Positions 49,251-58,573 of a stretch of 61,214 nt of DNA are shown piece by piece (position 1 is the stretch's first letter; each line of letters begins with the position of its first letter). The DNA is from Cryobacterium sp. N22 (GTDB lineage: Bacteria; Actinomycetota; Actinomycetes; Actinomycetales; Microbacteriaceae): contig NZ_PJJP01000026.1 of NCBI RefSeq assembly GCF_002929555.1, forward strand, positions 1-61,214, written 5' to 3'. The position numbers were made by a program, and so were the translations under genes. The notes beneath the pieces were generated by a model. The model was not told the origin of the DNA. It saw only the letters and a program-made list of their open reading frames with translations, and did no database searches.

Positions 49251-50909
49251 TCAGTTCGCGGCCACGGCGGGGCGGGTGAGGGAGTGTGCGTCGAGGATCG
49301 TGTAGGCGTAGCCCTGCTCGGCCAGGAAGCGCTGGCGGTTCTGGGCGAAGTCCTGGTCGACGGTGTCGCGGGCCACGAGGGTGTAAAAACTCGCGGTGAG
49401 GCCGGACTCCTTCGGGCGCAGCAGCCGGCCGAGGCGCTGGGCCTCCTCCTGCCGGGACCCGTACGACCCCGACACCTGGATGGCGACGGAGGCTTCGGGC
49501 AGGTCGATGGAGAAGTTGGCCACCTTCGACACCACGAGCAGGTTCTCCTCGCCCACCCTGAACGCCTGGTACAGCCGTTCGCGTTCGTCCACCGGGGTGG
49601 CCCCGGTGAGCTTGGGCGCCTGCAGGGCCTCGGCGAGCTCGTCGATCTGGTCGAGGTACTGGCCGATCACGAGGATGCGTTCGCCGGGATGCATCCCCAC
49701 CAGCTCCTTCACGATGTCCAGCTTCGCGGGCGCGGTGGCGGCCATCCGGTAACGCTCGTCGTCGGGCGCGGCGGCGTACCTGAGCCGCTCGTCGTGGGGC
49801 AGGTCGATGCGCACCTCGAAGCAGGCGGCGGGGGAGATGAAGCCCTGGGCCTCGATCTCCTTCCACGGGGCGTCGAACCGCTTGGGGCCGATCAGGCTGA
49901 ACACGTCGCCCTCGCGGCCGTCTTCGCGCACCAGGGTGGCGGTCAGGCCGAGCCGACGGCGGGCCTGCAACTCGGCGGTGAGCTTGAACACCGGGGCGGG
50001 CAGCAGGTGCACCTCGTCGTAGATCACCAGGCCCCAGTCCATCGCGTCGAGCAGCTCGAGGTGCGCGTACTCGCCCTTCCGCTTGGCCGTGAGGATCTGG
50101 TACGTCGCGATGGTGACGGGTTTGACCTCCTTGACCTGGCCGGAGTACTCGCCGATCTCCTCCGCCGTGAGGGTGGTGCGCTTCTGCAACTCGTCGCGCC
50201 ACTGCCGCGCGGAGACGGTGTTGGTGACCAGGATCAGGGTGTTGGTCTTGGCGGTGGCCATCGCGCCGGCGCCCACGAGGGTCTTGCCGGCGCCGCAGGG
50301 CAGCACCACGACACCGGAGCCGGCCTCGAAGAAGTTCGACACGGCCTTGTGCTGGTAGTCACGCAGCGCCCAGCCGTCTTCGAGCAGCGCGATGTCGTGC
50401 GGGGTGCCCGGCGTGTAGCCGGCGAGATCCTCAGCGGGCCAGCCGAGCTTGACCAGTTCCTGCTTGAGCTGCCCACGGGCCCACGGCGCCACCAGGAACG
50501 AGTCCGGGGTGGGCTGGCCGATCAGCAGCGGGGCGATGCGCCGGGCGCCGGCCACCTCGGTCAGCACCGGGGCGTCAAGACTGCGCAGCACCAGCTGGCC
50601 CTCGGCGTCACGGTCGATGACCAGGCGGCCGTAGCGGCCTACGGTTTCTTCGAGGTCGACGGTGACGGTCTGCGGAATCGCGAACTTGGAGTATTTCTCC
50701 AGCGTGGCCAGCATGTTAGCCGCGTCGTGCCCGGCGGCACGGGCGTTCCAAAGGCCGAGCCGGGTGATGCGGTAGGTGTGGATGTGTTCCGGCGCGCGTT
50801 CCAGTTCGGCGAAGACGGCCAGGTCGTGCCGGGCATCCTCGGCCAGAGGGTGCGCGACTTCGAGCAGAACCGTGCGGTCACTTTGGACGATCAGCGGGCC
50901 ATCGGACAT
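49251..50909 (-). CDS. XPB/Rad25-type DNA helicase
   Basis: 552 aa from the ATG at 50909 (TAGCAT 8 nt upstream, leaderless type). N-terminal damage-recognition-like domain (~1-180), helicase core with Walker A VVLPCGAGKTLVGAGAM, YDEVHLLPAPVF (DEVH), LTATLVREDG, then motif V/VI region VSGSYGSRQEEAQRLGRLLR. Actinobacterial XPB unwinds 3'-5' and has been tied to DNA repair. Upstream on the same strand is the helicase-associated gene, as in M. tuberculosis Rv0861c-Rv0862c. Confidence 0.93.
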   Translation of the reverse strand: MSDGPLIVQSDRTVLLEVAHPLAEDARHDLAVFAELERAPEHIHTYRITRLGLWNARAAGHDAANMLATLEKYSKFAIPQTVTVDLEETVGRYGRLVIDRDAEGQLVLRSLDAPVLTEVAGARRIAPLLIGQPTPDSFLVAPWARGQLKQELVKLGWPAEDLAGYTPGTPHDIALLEDGWALRDYQHKAVSNFFEAGSGVVVLPCGAGKTLVGAGAMATAKTNTLILVTNTVSARQWRDELQKRTTLTAEEIGEYSGQVKEVKPVTIATYQILTAKRKGEYAHLELLDAMDWGLVIYDEVHLLPAPVFKLTAELQARRRLGLTATLVREDGREGDVFSLIGPKRFDAPWKEIEAQGFISPAACFEVRIDLPHDERLRYAAAPDDERYRMAATAPAKLDIVKELVGMHPGERILVIGQYLDQIDELAEALQAPKLTGATPVDERERLYQAFRVGEENLLVVSKVANFSIDLPEASVAIQVSGSYGSRQEEAQRLGRLLRPKESGLTASFYTLVARDTVDQDFAQNRQRFLAEQGYAYTILDAHSLTRPAVAAN

Positions 50910-50989
50910 AAGCAACAATGCTACGCCCGTGGGCTGCGGCCGTGCCCACCCGCGTCCGGGGGTGCACCCGACCGGCCCCGGCCGCCGGG

Positions 50990-52837
50990 TCAGGGAGCGG
51001 GGACGATGCTGACGACGCTGGAGAGCGGCAGCGTGCGTTCGATATCGGCCCGACGGTCCCGGGCGCGGAACCGGCCGCCGCCGACGCTGGCCGGTTCGAG
51101 GAGGTAGTCCACCACGGCGCCGCCGGGCATCTGCACGCTCACCAGCACCGTCTGCCGGTGCTTGATGGCGGAATCCAGTTGCCGGGCCAGCCAGGCGTGC
51201 GCGGCCTTCGCCTCGCCGCCGTCGGTGGCGCGCAGCTCCTCGACAAGCGCGACCGTGGGGTCCGGTACGACCACGCGAGTCGGGCGGACGACGGGATGCC
51301 GCCGCGGATGCACCACCTCGCCGGCCGCGTTCTCGGCGGCGACGGGGTACCGGGCGTCGGTGAGCGCCCAGAACACGGTGTCGGCGGGCTGGGGGCTGCT
51401 GAGGCGGGTGGGGGAGACCGGTGTCAGCGCGAGCGCCGTGAGCGTCTGGTCCACGGCGATGGCTCCGAGAACCGCGGCGTCCGTGGACGCGACATAACTG
51501 TGCCCGGCCGGGTTCTCGGGGTCGATGCGGCCCACCCGCACCGTCCCGTACCGGTTGGCGGCGTCACGGATGAGGTAGTCCACCGGCTGGGGGACGCCGG
51601 TGAGCGAAATCGTGGCCAGGAAGTGCAGGATGGACTCCGCGTCGTCGCCGGCGGCGAGGGCGCGGTTGACCGACGCACCGCTCAACCGGTAGCTGGACGC
51701 CAGCTCGCGGCTCTCGACATCCGCGAAGGTGCGCAGCCGGGCGTCGATCGAGGCCGACAACGGGCCGGGCGCCACGATGGAGAGGTCGTGCTGCAGGTGG
51801 ACGGTACCCACCTCGGCGGGCAGCGACGCGGCGATGATGGCGATGGCGGCGTCGATGTCGCCGCGGAGCACGGCGGCGCCGGCCGGGCTGGTGGACTGGC
51901 GAGCGGTGATGCCGATCAGCTCGCCCTCATGGGCGAAGGCGGCGATGCGGTCGTCCATCCAGGTGCCGCCGGCCGGGTACAGCCAGGCCACGAACCTGTG
52001 CAGGGCATCACCCCAGGCCACGCCGGGCCGTTCGGCGACGATCTGCCTCACGTCGGCGGGCAGGGCACCGAGCCAGGATGCGGCCAGTGCGCCCCAGCGC
52101 GCCGGTGCGCTCTCGAGCAGCCAGGCCGCTCCCTCGGCGGACTCCGACCAGTAACCGGAGCCCAGGGTGACCAGGTCGGCACGGGCGGCGATGCCCACGA
52201 GTGGGGCGACGGCGTCCAGGTCGACCCGCATGGCGACGGAGAGGCGTTTGGTGTCCGGCAGGCCGAGGCCGCCTCGGCTGAGTTCGCGGGCCGGCTCCTG
52301 GCCGAGTTCGGTGAGGAGTTCGGCGATCGAGGAGACGGCGGTGACGGCCCGTTCGGCGGCCAGCCGCTCGGTGAAGCGGCTGTCGGTGGCCGAGAGCGGG
52401 GCCAGCGGGGTGGGGGCGGGCACACCGGACAGGTCGGCGGCGCTGGGCAGGCCCTCCTCCGGCCAGGCTCGCAGCCGTTCGACGACGGCGGCATACGGCC
52501 GCACGGTGTCGTCGGTGCGCACCAGGAGCATCAGCTCGTCGAGGCGATCGACGCGAGCGGAGATGTCGTCGGCGTTCAGGGTGTCGTGCCCGAGGTCGGC
52601 CAGCCGTTCGACCAGGTCACCCACCGGGGCAACGCCCAGTTCGCTGGCCACGGCCAGAACGGCGAGGGTGCTGCGGTCCAGGTGCGCGAGCGTCGACTGG
52701 ATGGCTGCGGGCTCGAGGAGCGCTTCGGCGAGGTCGAAGAAGTCGTGGATGCCGTGCGGGGAGATCGACCGGAGCGTGATCGTGCGGCGCAGTGCTGCGT
52801 CGTTCAGTGCACGGAGGCGTGAGGCGAGCGTCAGCAT
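50990..52837 (-). CDS. Helicase-associated (Helicase_C_3/XPB-Ssl2-like) protein
   Basis: 615 aa. Winged-helix-rich N-terminal region (DRSTLAVLAVASELGVAPVG) and C-terminal Helicase_C_3 type domain (TVHLQHDLSIVAPGPLSAS, then RLSGASVNRALAAGDDAESI and LLEPASVGGGRFRARDRRAD). It has no Walker motifs, so it is not an ATPase. Conserved beside XPB in actinobacteria, suggesting a DNA-loading or nuclease-recruiting partner. Stop is 80 bp from the XPB start. Confidence 0.88.
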   Translation of the reverse strand: MLTLASRLRALNDAALRRTITLRSISPHGIHDFFDLAEALLEPAAIQSTLAHLDRSTLAVLAVASELGVAPVGDLVERLADLGHDTLNADDISARVDRLDELMLLVRTDDTVRPYAAVVERLRAWPEEGLPSAADLSGVPAPTPLAPLSATDSRFTERLAAERAVTAVSSIAELLTELGQEPARELSRGGLGLPDTKRLSVAMRVDLDAVAPLVGIAARADLVTLGSGYWSESAEGAAWLLESAPARWGALAASWLGALPADVRQIVAERPGVAWGDALHRFVAWLYPAGGTWMDDRIAAFAHEGELIGITARQSTSPAGAAVLRGDIDAAIAIIAASLPAEVGTVHLQHDLSIVAPGPLSASIDARLRTFADVESRELASSYRLSGASVNRALAAGDDAESILHFLATISLTGVPQPVDYLIRDAANRYGTVRVGRIDPENPAGHSYVASTDAAVLGAIAVDQTLTALALTPVSPTRLSSPQPADTVFWALTDARYPVAAENAAGEVVHPRRHPVVRPTRVVVPDPTVALVEELRATDGGEAKAAHAWLARQLDSAIKHRQTVLVSVQMPGGAVVDYLLEPASVGGGRFRARDRRADIERTLPLSSVVSIVPAP

Positions 52838-52842
52838 GTGGG

Positions 52843-53118
52843 TTACTCCTGCTTCTGTCGAGCCTCGCGAGCACGGCGGACTCCGCTGACGATCATCAAC
52901 GCGATGATCAACAGGAAGCCGAGGGGAAGACCGAACAGGGGCAGGGTGAGCACGGCGGGCCAGACGCCGTGACTGAACCCGTCGTTGTCGCCGGCCCCGG
53001 CCGCGGTGCCGAGGATCACGGCGAGGAAGGCCAGGATGGACAGCCCGACGACGCCCGCAACCATGTAGGCCAGGATCTTCTCGAGCCGGCCGGGGTCGTG
53101 TGGAGTTTGAGTGGTCAC
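52843..53118 (-). CDS. Small two-helix membrane protein
   Basis: 91 aa from GTG 53118, chosen because TATCCT (53131-53126) ends 7 nt upstream. Helices: ILAYMVAGVVGLSILAFLAV and LTLPLFGLPLGFLLIIALMI, separated by an Asp/Gly-rich loop, with a basic C-terminus (RRAREARQKQE). Occurs in the same place between the helicase partner and a cold-shock gene in relatives. Function unknown. Confidence 0.8.
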   Translation of the reverse strand: MTTQTPHDPGRLEKILAYMVAGVVGLSILAFLAVILGTAAGAGDNDGFSHGVWPAVLTLPLFGLPLGFLLIIALMIVSGVRRAREARQKQE

Positions 53119-53212
53119 AGACCTAAGGATACGGGGCATAGTCAGCTACAACGGAATATGCTGAGGGAAGCGGCGCGCATTCTGCGCGCCTCAAAATCAC
53201 AGCGAGGTTCAG

Positions 53213-53585
53213 ATGCCCACCGGCAAAGTCAAGTTCTACGACGAGGAGAAGGGTTTTGGCTTCATCACGTCCGATGAAGGCCACGAAGTCTTCCTGCACG
53301 CGTCTGCAGTGCCCGCCGGAGTGACGGTGAAGGCCGGGATGAAGCTCGAGTTCGGCATCGCCGACGGCAAGCGGGGCGCCCAGGCGCTGTCCGTGCGCGT
53401 GATCGAGGCTCCGCCGAGCCTGGCCAAGCTGAGCCGCAAGCCTGCCGACGACATGGCCATCATCGTCGAGGACCTGGTGAAGTTGCTCGACGGCATCGGG
53501 TCGAGCCTCCGCCGCGGGCGGTACCCCGACTCCGCGCACAGCAAGAAGATCGCGGCAGTGCTGCGCAAGGTCGCCGAGGAACTGG

Positions 53586-53593
<8 letters not shown>
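53213..53593 (+). CDS. CspB-like cold-shock protein with C-terminal extension
   Basis: 126 aa. Cold-shock domain (1-66) with KGFGFITSDEGHEVFLHASA; the extension (~67-126, AKLSRKPADDMAIIVEDLVK to KIAAVLRKVAEELDA) is helical. Mtb Rv0871 has the same layout (135 aa). The extension overlaps the start of the DUF3027 gene by 8 nt. Probably RNA-binding. Confidence 0.93.
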
Positions 53594-54446
<853 letters not shown>

Positions 54447-54548
54447 CCAGCCGGCCGAACCCGCTGCCACCGCTTTCCGCGCATTCGCGCGGGCGGGCAG
54501 CGGGTCGGGCCGTCTTTCGCTGTCTTTCAGCCAGAAACGCATGGGCGA

Positions 54549-55673
<1,125 letters not shown>

Positions 55674-55738
55674 CTAGTTGCCCGCTTCGCACGGGTAGTG
55701 TTGTGGCGTTGCACATATGGCCGAGCGGGAGGCTGCGG

Positions 55739-56446
55739 ATGACTGACCTTATCGACACGACCGAAATGTATCTCCGCACCATCCTCGACCTCGAGGAGGA
55801 GAACATTGTTCCCCTCCGCGCCCGCATCTCCGAGCGGTTGGGCCACTCCGGACCGACAGTGTCCCAAACCGTGGCCAGAATGGAGCGCGACGGTCTCGTC
55901 GTCGTCTCCGGCGACCGGCACCTCGAGCTGACCCTCAGCGGCCGCACCAAGGCCGTGCACGTGATGCGCAAGCACCGCCTCGCGGAACGCCTGCTCAGCG
56001 ACGTCATCGGTCTCGAGTGGGAGTTCGTCCACGACGAAGCCTGCCGGTGGGAACACGTGATGAGCGAACAGGTCGAGCGCAAGATCCTCGAAATCCTCGG
56101 TCACCCCACCGAATCCCCGTACGGCAACCCGATCCCCGGCCTCGACGAGCTGGGCGACTCCCCGGCCGTGGCGTTCATGGCGGGCGTCACCAACCTGCTC
56201 GACGTCGTCGCGGCGTCCGATGCACCCGTGAGCGCCGTCATCCGCCGGCTGGGAGAGCCCGTGCAGTTCGACCCTGAGCTTCTTGCCCAGCTCAAGCAGT
56301 CCGGCGTTCTGCCGGGCAACACCGGAGTGTTCTCGGCCGTGGGCTCCTACGTTCTGGTGCAGGTTGAGGGCTTCGGCGACGGACTGGAGCTGCCCAACGA
56401 GGTCGCCGGCCATATCTTCGTGACCACGCCCGCCACCGACTCCTAG
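55739..56446 (+). CDS. ideR: DtxR/IdeR-family metal-dependent repressor
   Basis: 235 aa from the ATG at 55739, after CGGGAGG. Winged helix (1-75: DTTEMYLRTILDLEEENIVP, SGPTVSQTVARMERDGLV), dimer/metal domain (HRLAERLLSDVIGLEWEFVH with DEACRWEHVMSEQVE metal ligands), and C-terminal FeoA/SH3-like domain. IdeR/DtxR type binds Fe(II) and represses iron uptake; manganese-sensing MntR cannot be fully excluded. GHPTESPYGNPIPG is family-typical. Confidence 0.92.
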   Translation: MTDLIDTTEMYLRTILDLEEENIVPLRARISERLGHSGPTVSQTVARMERDGLVVVSGDRHLELTLSGRTKAVHVMRKHRLAERLLSDVIGLEWEFVHDEACRWEHVMSEQVERKILEILGHPTESPYGNPIPGLDELGDSPAVAFMAGVTNLLDVVAASDAPVSAVIRRLGEPVQFDPELLAQLKQSGVLPGNTGVFSAVGSYVLVQVEGFGDGLELPNEVAGHIFVTTPATDS

Positions 56447-56481
56447 CCGGACCTGGGTTTTCAACAGAAATTCACAGCCTT

Positions 56482-56503
56482 GTTACCAATTCGTTAGATT
56501 TCG
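56482..56503 (+). promoter_or_regulatory. Phased 11-bp GTTA-type repeat upstream of NlpC/P60 gene
   Basis: Adjacent GTTACCAATTC (56482-56492) and GTTAGATTTCG (56493-56503), in the 241-bp gap. Resembles response-regulator direct-repeat sites (MtrA/PhoP class). The rest of the gap holds no gene; I see no clear c-di-AMP (ydaO) riboswitch motif. Confidence 0.45.
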
Positions 56504-56687
56504 CCCATTTGGGGTGACAAAACGAATTCGATCACGTAGCCTCGACCTGCCCACAGATCAGAGACCGATCGTCGGGCCCGCGCAAGACGTCTCTACCCTT
56601 CCCGTCGCTTGCTGCGGAAATTCCATGCGTTCACGCGCACCTGGACGGGGCAACTCCCTAGTGTTGTCGAGGCGCCGGAGGTCCGAT

Positions 56688-57557
56688 TTGACTCTATTAG
56701 GCAGAAGACTGTCCCGAAGCGGTCGACGTTCCACAGCGGTGGCGATACGCCCCGCTCCCGCCGACCCGATGCGCGCGACGCAATCCGAGGTGGGCCCGCG
56801 CATCGTCATGCCGCCCGGGTCACCCGTCAAGAGATCCAAACTCCGAAGCACCGTGGGTCCCGTCGTGATGATGACCCTGGCCACCGGACTCGTCGCCACC
56901 ATGGCGCTACCGGCCTACGCGTTCGCCCCGGCGGACGCCGAGGGCACCTTCGTAGCCACGGATGCCACCGAACTGACCAAGGCGGGCGCCCAGGCGGTGG
57001 CCGTCGATGAGACGGCAGCGACCGTCTCGGTCGCCCAGGATGCCTTCGCAGCCACGCCGCAGGCCGAGATCGACGCCGCGGACGCCGCGGACGCCGCCGA
57101 GGCCGCGGCAGCCGCGGAAGCCGCGCGGGCGGCCGCCGCGACCTCGATGACCACCTATGCGGAGTCGTTCACCGGCCCCTCGGCGGCCGACTACCTGGCC
57201 AGCTCGGCGTACCCGAGCTTCAGTCTCTCGTCGGTGTACAGCGTCGCGCTGCAATATCAGGGCGTCCCCTACGTCTACGGCGGTGCCACTCCGGCCGGGT
57301 TCGACTGCTCGGGCTTCGTGATGTACGTGTACGCGCAGTTCGGCATCTCGCTGCCGCACTCCTCCACCGGACAGGGCGCCGCCGGCACCCGGATCGCCCT
57401 GGCGGATGCCCAACCGGGCGACCTGGTGATCATGGACGGCCACGACGGGTTCTACGCCGGCAACGGCAACATCCTGCACGCGCCCTACGAAGGAGCATCG
57501 GTGCGGGTGCAGCCGATCTGGACCAGCGACTACTTCATCGTGCGGCTGGGCATCTGA
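56688..57557 (+). CDS. Secreted NlpC/P60 peptidoglycan hydrolase
   Basis: 289 aa from TTG 56688, with GGAGG 6 nt upstream; an ATG at 56769 is an alternative. A basic leader precedes a hydrophobic export segment (VGPVVMMTLATGLVATMALP) with an Ala-x-Ala-like end PAYAFA. An Ala-rich helical linker (~110-150) leads to NlpC/P60 with Cys207 (PAGFDCSGFVMYVYAQ), His252 (MDGHDGFYAG) and His264 (ILHAPYEG). It likely cleaves stem peptides (D-Glu/mDAP or equivalent) in the wall. Twin in architecture to the CHAP protein at 58574. Confidence 0.88.
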   Translation: MTLLGRRLSRSGRRSTAVAIRPAPADPMRATQSEVGPRIVMPPGSPVKRSKLRSTVGPVVMMTLATGLVATMALPAYAFAPADAEGTFVATDATELTKAGAQAVAVDETAATVSVAQDAFAATPQAEIDAADAADAAEAAAAAEAARAAAATSMTTYAESFTGPSAADYLASSAYPSFSLSSVYSVALQYQGVPYVYGGATPAGFDCSGFVMYVYAQFGISLPHSSTGQGAAGTRIALADAQPGDLVIMDGHDGFYAGNGNILHAPYEGASVRVQPIWTSDYFIVRLGI

Positions 57558-57592
57558 GCGGGTTCGAGCGAGCCGCCCGCGACACCGCCCGG

Positions 57593-57614
57593 GTAAACAC
57601 TGGGTAACGCATAG
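57593..57614 (+). promoter_or_regulatory. Phased 11-bp GTAA repeat before the HNH leader
   Basis: GTAAACACTGG (57593-57603) directly followed by GTAACGCATAG (57604-57614), 36 bp after the NlpC/P60 stop. Confidence 0.45.
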
Positions 57615-57654
57615 CACAAATGGTGCGCCACGTTATCGTGGTGCACCATTTGTG
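57615..57654. terminator. Long hairpin after NlpC/P60 gene
   Basis: 18-bp stem (CACAAATGGTGC plus G-T plus CCACG, 57615-57632) with 57637-57654, TTAT loop. No T-run; could be a terminator for NlpC/P60 or a palindromic operator for the leader transcript. Confidence 0.65.
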
Positions 57655-57699
57655 GGTTAACCTGATCCCCTGATGTTCTGCGGGATTTTGGGAGAGCCA

Positions 57700-57825
57700 A
57701 TGCGCAAGCTACGCACGATCCACACCATGGATGTGCGCGGACACTTCGCGCTGCGGCACAGCAGTCAAATCTGTCTGGGTGTCGTGTGCCCCGAGCACAC
57801 CGAAGCCCATGGGGCGTTGTCATGA
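57700..57825 (+). CDS. 41-codon leader ORF upstream of HNH gene
   Basis: Starts ATG with GGGAGAG upstream (57690-57696). The peptide begins MRKLRTIHTMDVRGHFALRH and ends CPEHTEAHGALS; it has two Cys and five His, no signal peptide. Its TGA (57823-57825) lies in the loop of the terminator at 57812-57841, so a translating ribosome would cover the hairpin. Likely a regulatory leader peptide (inference), though it could also be a functional small protein. Confidence 0.55.
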   Translation: MRKLRTIHTMDVRGHFALRHSSQICLGVVCPEHTEAHGALS

Positions 57826-57841
57826 TGACGACGCCCTTTTT
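57812..57841 (+). terminator. Intrinsic terminator 1 in HNH leader
   Basis: 10-bp stem GGGCGTTGTC (57812-57821) with GACGACGCCC (57827-57836), 5-nt loop ATGAT, then TTTTTGTTT. Upstream GCCCC (57788-57792) could pair with GGGGC (57811-57815) as an alternative structure. Confidence 0.85.
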
Positions 57842-57887
57842 GTTTGCCCGCATCTCCTCCCCGTCGACGCCAGACAGCAGTTCGAAT

Positions 57888-57911
57888 GGCTGGAAGCCGT
57901 CCAGCCTTTTT
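57888..57911 (+). terminator. Intrinsic terminator 2 adjoining the HNH ribosome binding site
   Basis: GGCTGGA (57888-57894) with TCCAGCC (57900-57906), 5-nt loop, TTTTT. Outer TTCGAA (57881-57886) can pair with TTCGAA (57910-57915), reaching into the AAAGGGAG ribosome binding site. Confidence 0.75.
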
Positions 57912-57924
57912 CGAAAGGGAGCGC

Positions 57925-58425
57925 ATGCGCACACTGGTCCTCAACGCGGGATATGAACCCCTCGCGGTCGTGTCGTTCAAGCGGGCACTCGTGCTCGTCA
58001 TGAACCAGAAGGCAACAATCATTCAGGCGGACCAGGGTCACCCGGTCTGGGCGGCGACGGAGTCGTGGGAGCGGCCCAGCGTGATCCTGCTCACCCGTTA
58101 CGTGCGCCTGCCGCGGTCGCGGGCCGTGCCGGTGAGCAGGCGCGGAGTGCTGCGGCGCGACGACCACCGCTGCTGCTACTGCGGCAAAAGTGCCAGCACG
58201 ATCGATCACGTGCAGCCGCGGTCCCGCGGCGGCCGCGACACCTGGGACAACCTCGTGGCCTGCTGCCTGCGCTGCAACAACCTCAAGAGCGACCGGACGC
58301 CCGCCGAGATGGGCTGGGACCTGCGCTTTCACCCCCGGATGCCGCAGGGCACCACCTGGGTGGTCAGCGGCGTGGAACGACCGTTGCCGCAGTGGGACGA
58401 GTTCCTCGCGACGGCCGCCGCGTAG
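57925..58425 (+). CDS. HNH endonuclease family protein
   Basis: 166 aa from the ATG at 57925, after AAAGGGAG. N-terminal strand-rich part (RTLVLNAGYEPLAVVSFKRA) and an HNH/zinc domain: HRCCYCGKSASTIDHVQPRS (CxxC, DH) and NLVACCLRCNNLKSDRTP (second CxxC, N). The C-terminus RFHPRMPQGTTWVVSGVERP is family-typical. Very conserved in actinobacteria; the cellular role is unknown to me. No transposon, toxin-immunity or restriction partner is visible. Confidence 0.9.
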   Translation: MRTLVLNAGYEPLAVVSFKRALVLVMNQKATIIQADQGHPVWAATESWERPSVILLTRYVRLPRSRAVPVSRRGVLRRDDHRCCYCGKSASTIDHVQPRSRGGRDTWDNLVACCLRCNNLKSDRTPAEMGWDLRFHPRMPQGTTWVVSGVERPLPQWDEFLATAAA

Positions 58426-58454
58426 TCTCATCGATCGGCACGGATTTGTGGATG

Positions 58455-58498
58455 GTCACCCCTTTGTAGTGCCATTGTCACGAAAACGTAACGTTCGA
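58455..58498 (+). promoter_or_regulatory. Array of four phased 11-bp GT(C/A)A-type repeats
   Basis: GTCACCCCTTT, GTAGTGCCATT, GTCACGAAAAC and GTAACGTTCGA run without gaps from 58455 to 58498; GGTGACAGCGG follows at 58499. Located 76-119 bp upstream of the CHAP gene start. One turn of the helix per unit, as in binding sites for OmpR-class regulators such as MtrA, PhoP or RegX3. Confidence 0.6.
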
Positions 58499-58573
58499 GG
58501 TGACAGCGGACCCACCCATCACCTACAGTTGTGAAGTCCCCCTCCGGTAGCGGCTGTATGTAGAGGTTTATCT

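Noticed and set aside
56447..56687. c-di-AMP (ydaO) riboswitch before the NlpC/P60 gene
   Set aside because: Such riboswitches often precede wall hydrolases, but I could not find the conserved GGGGAACCC/GGGTGAAT-type core here.
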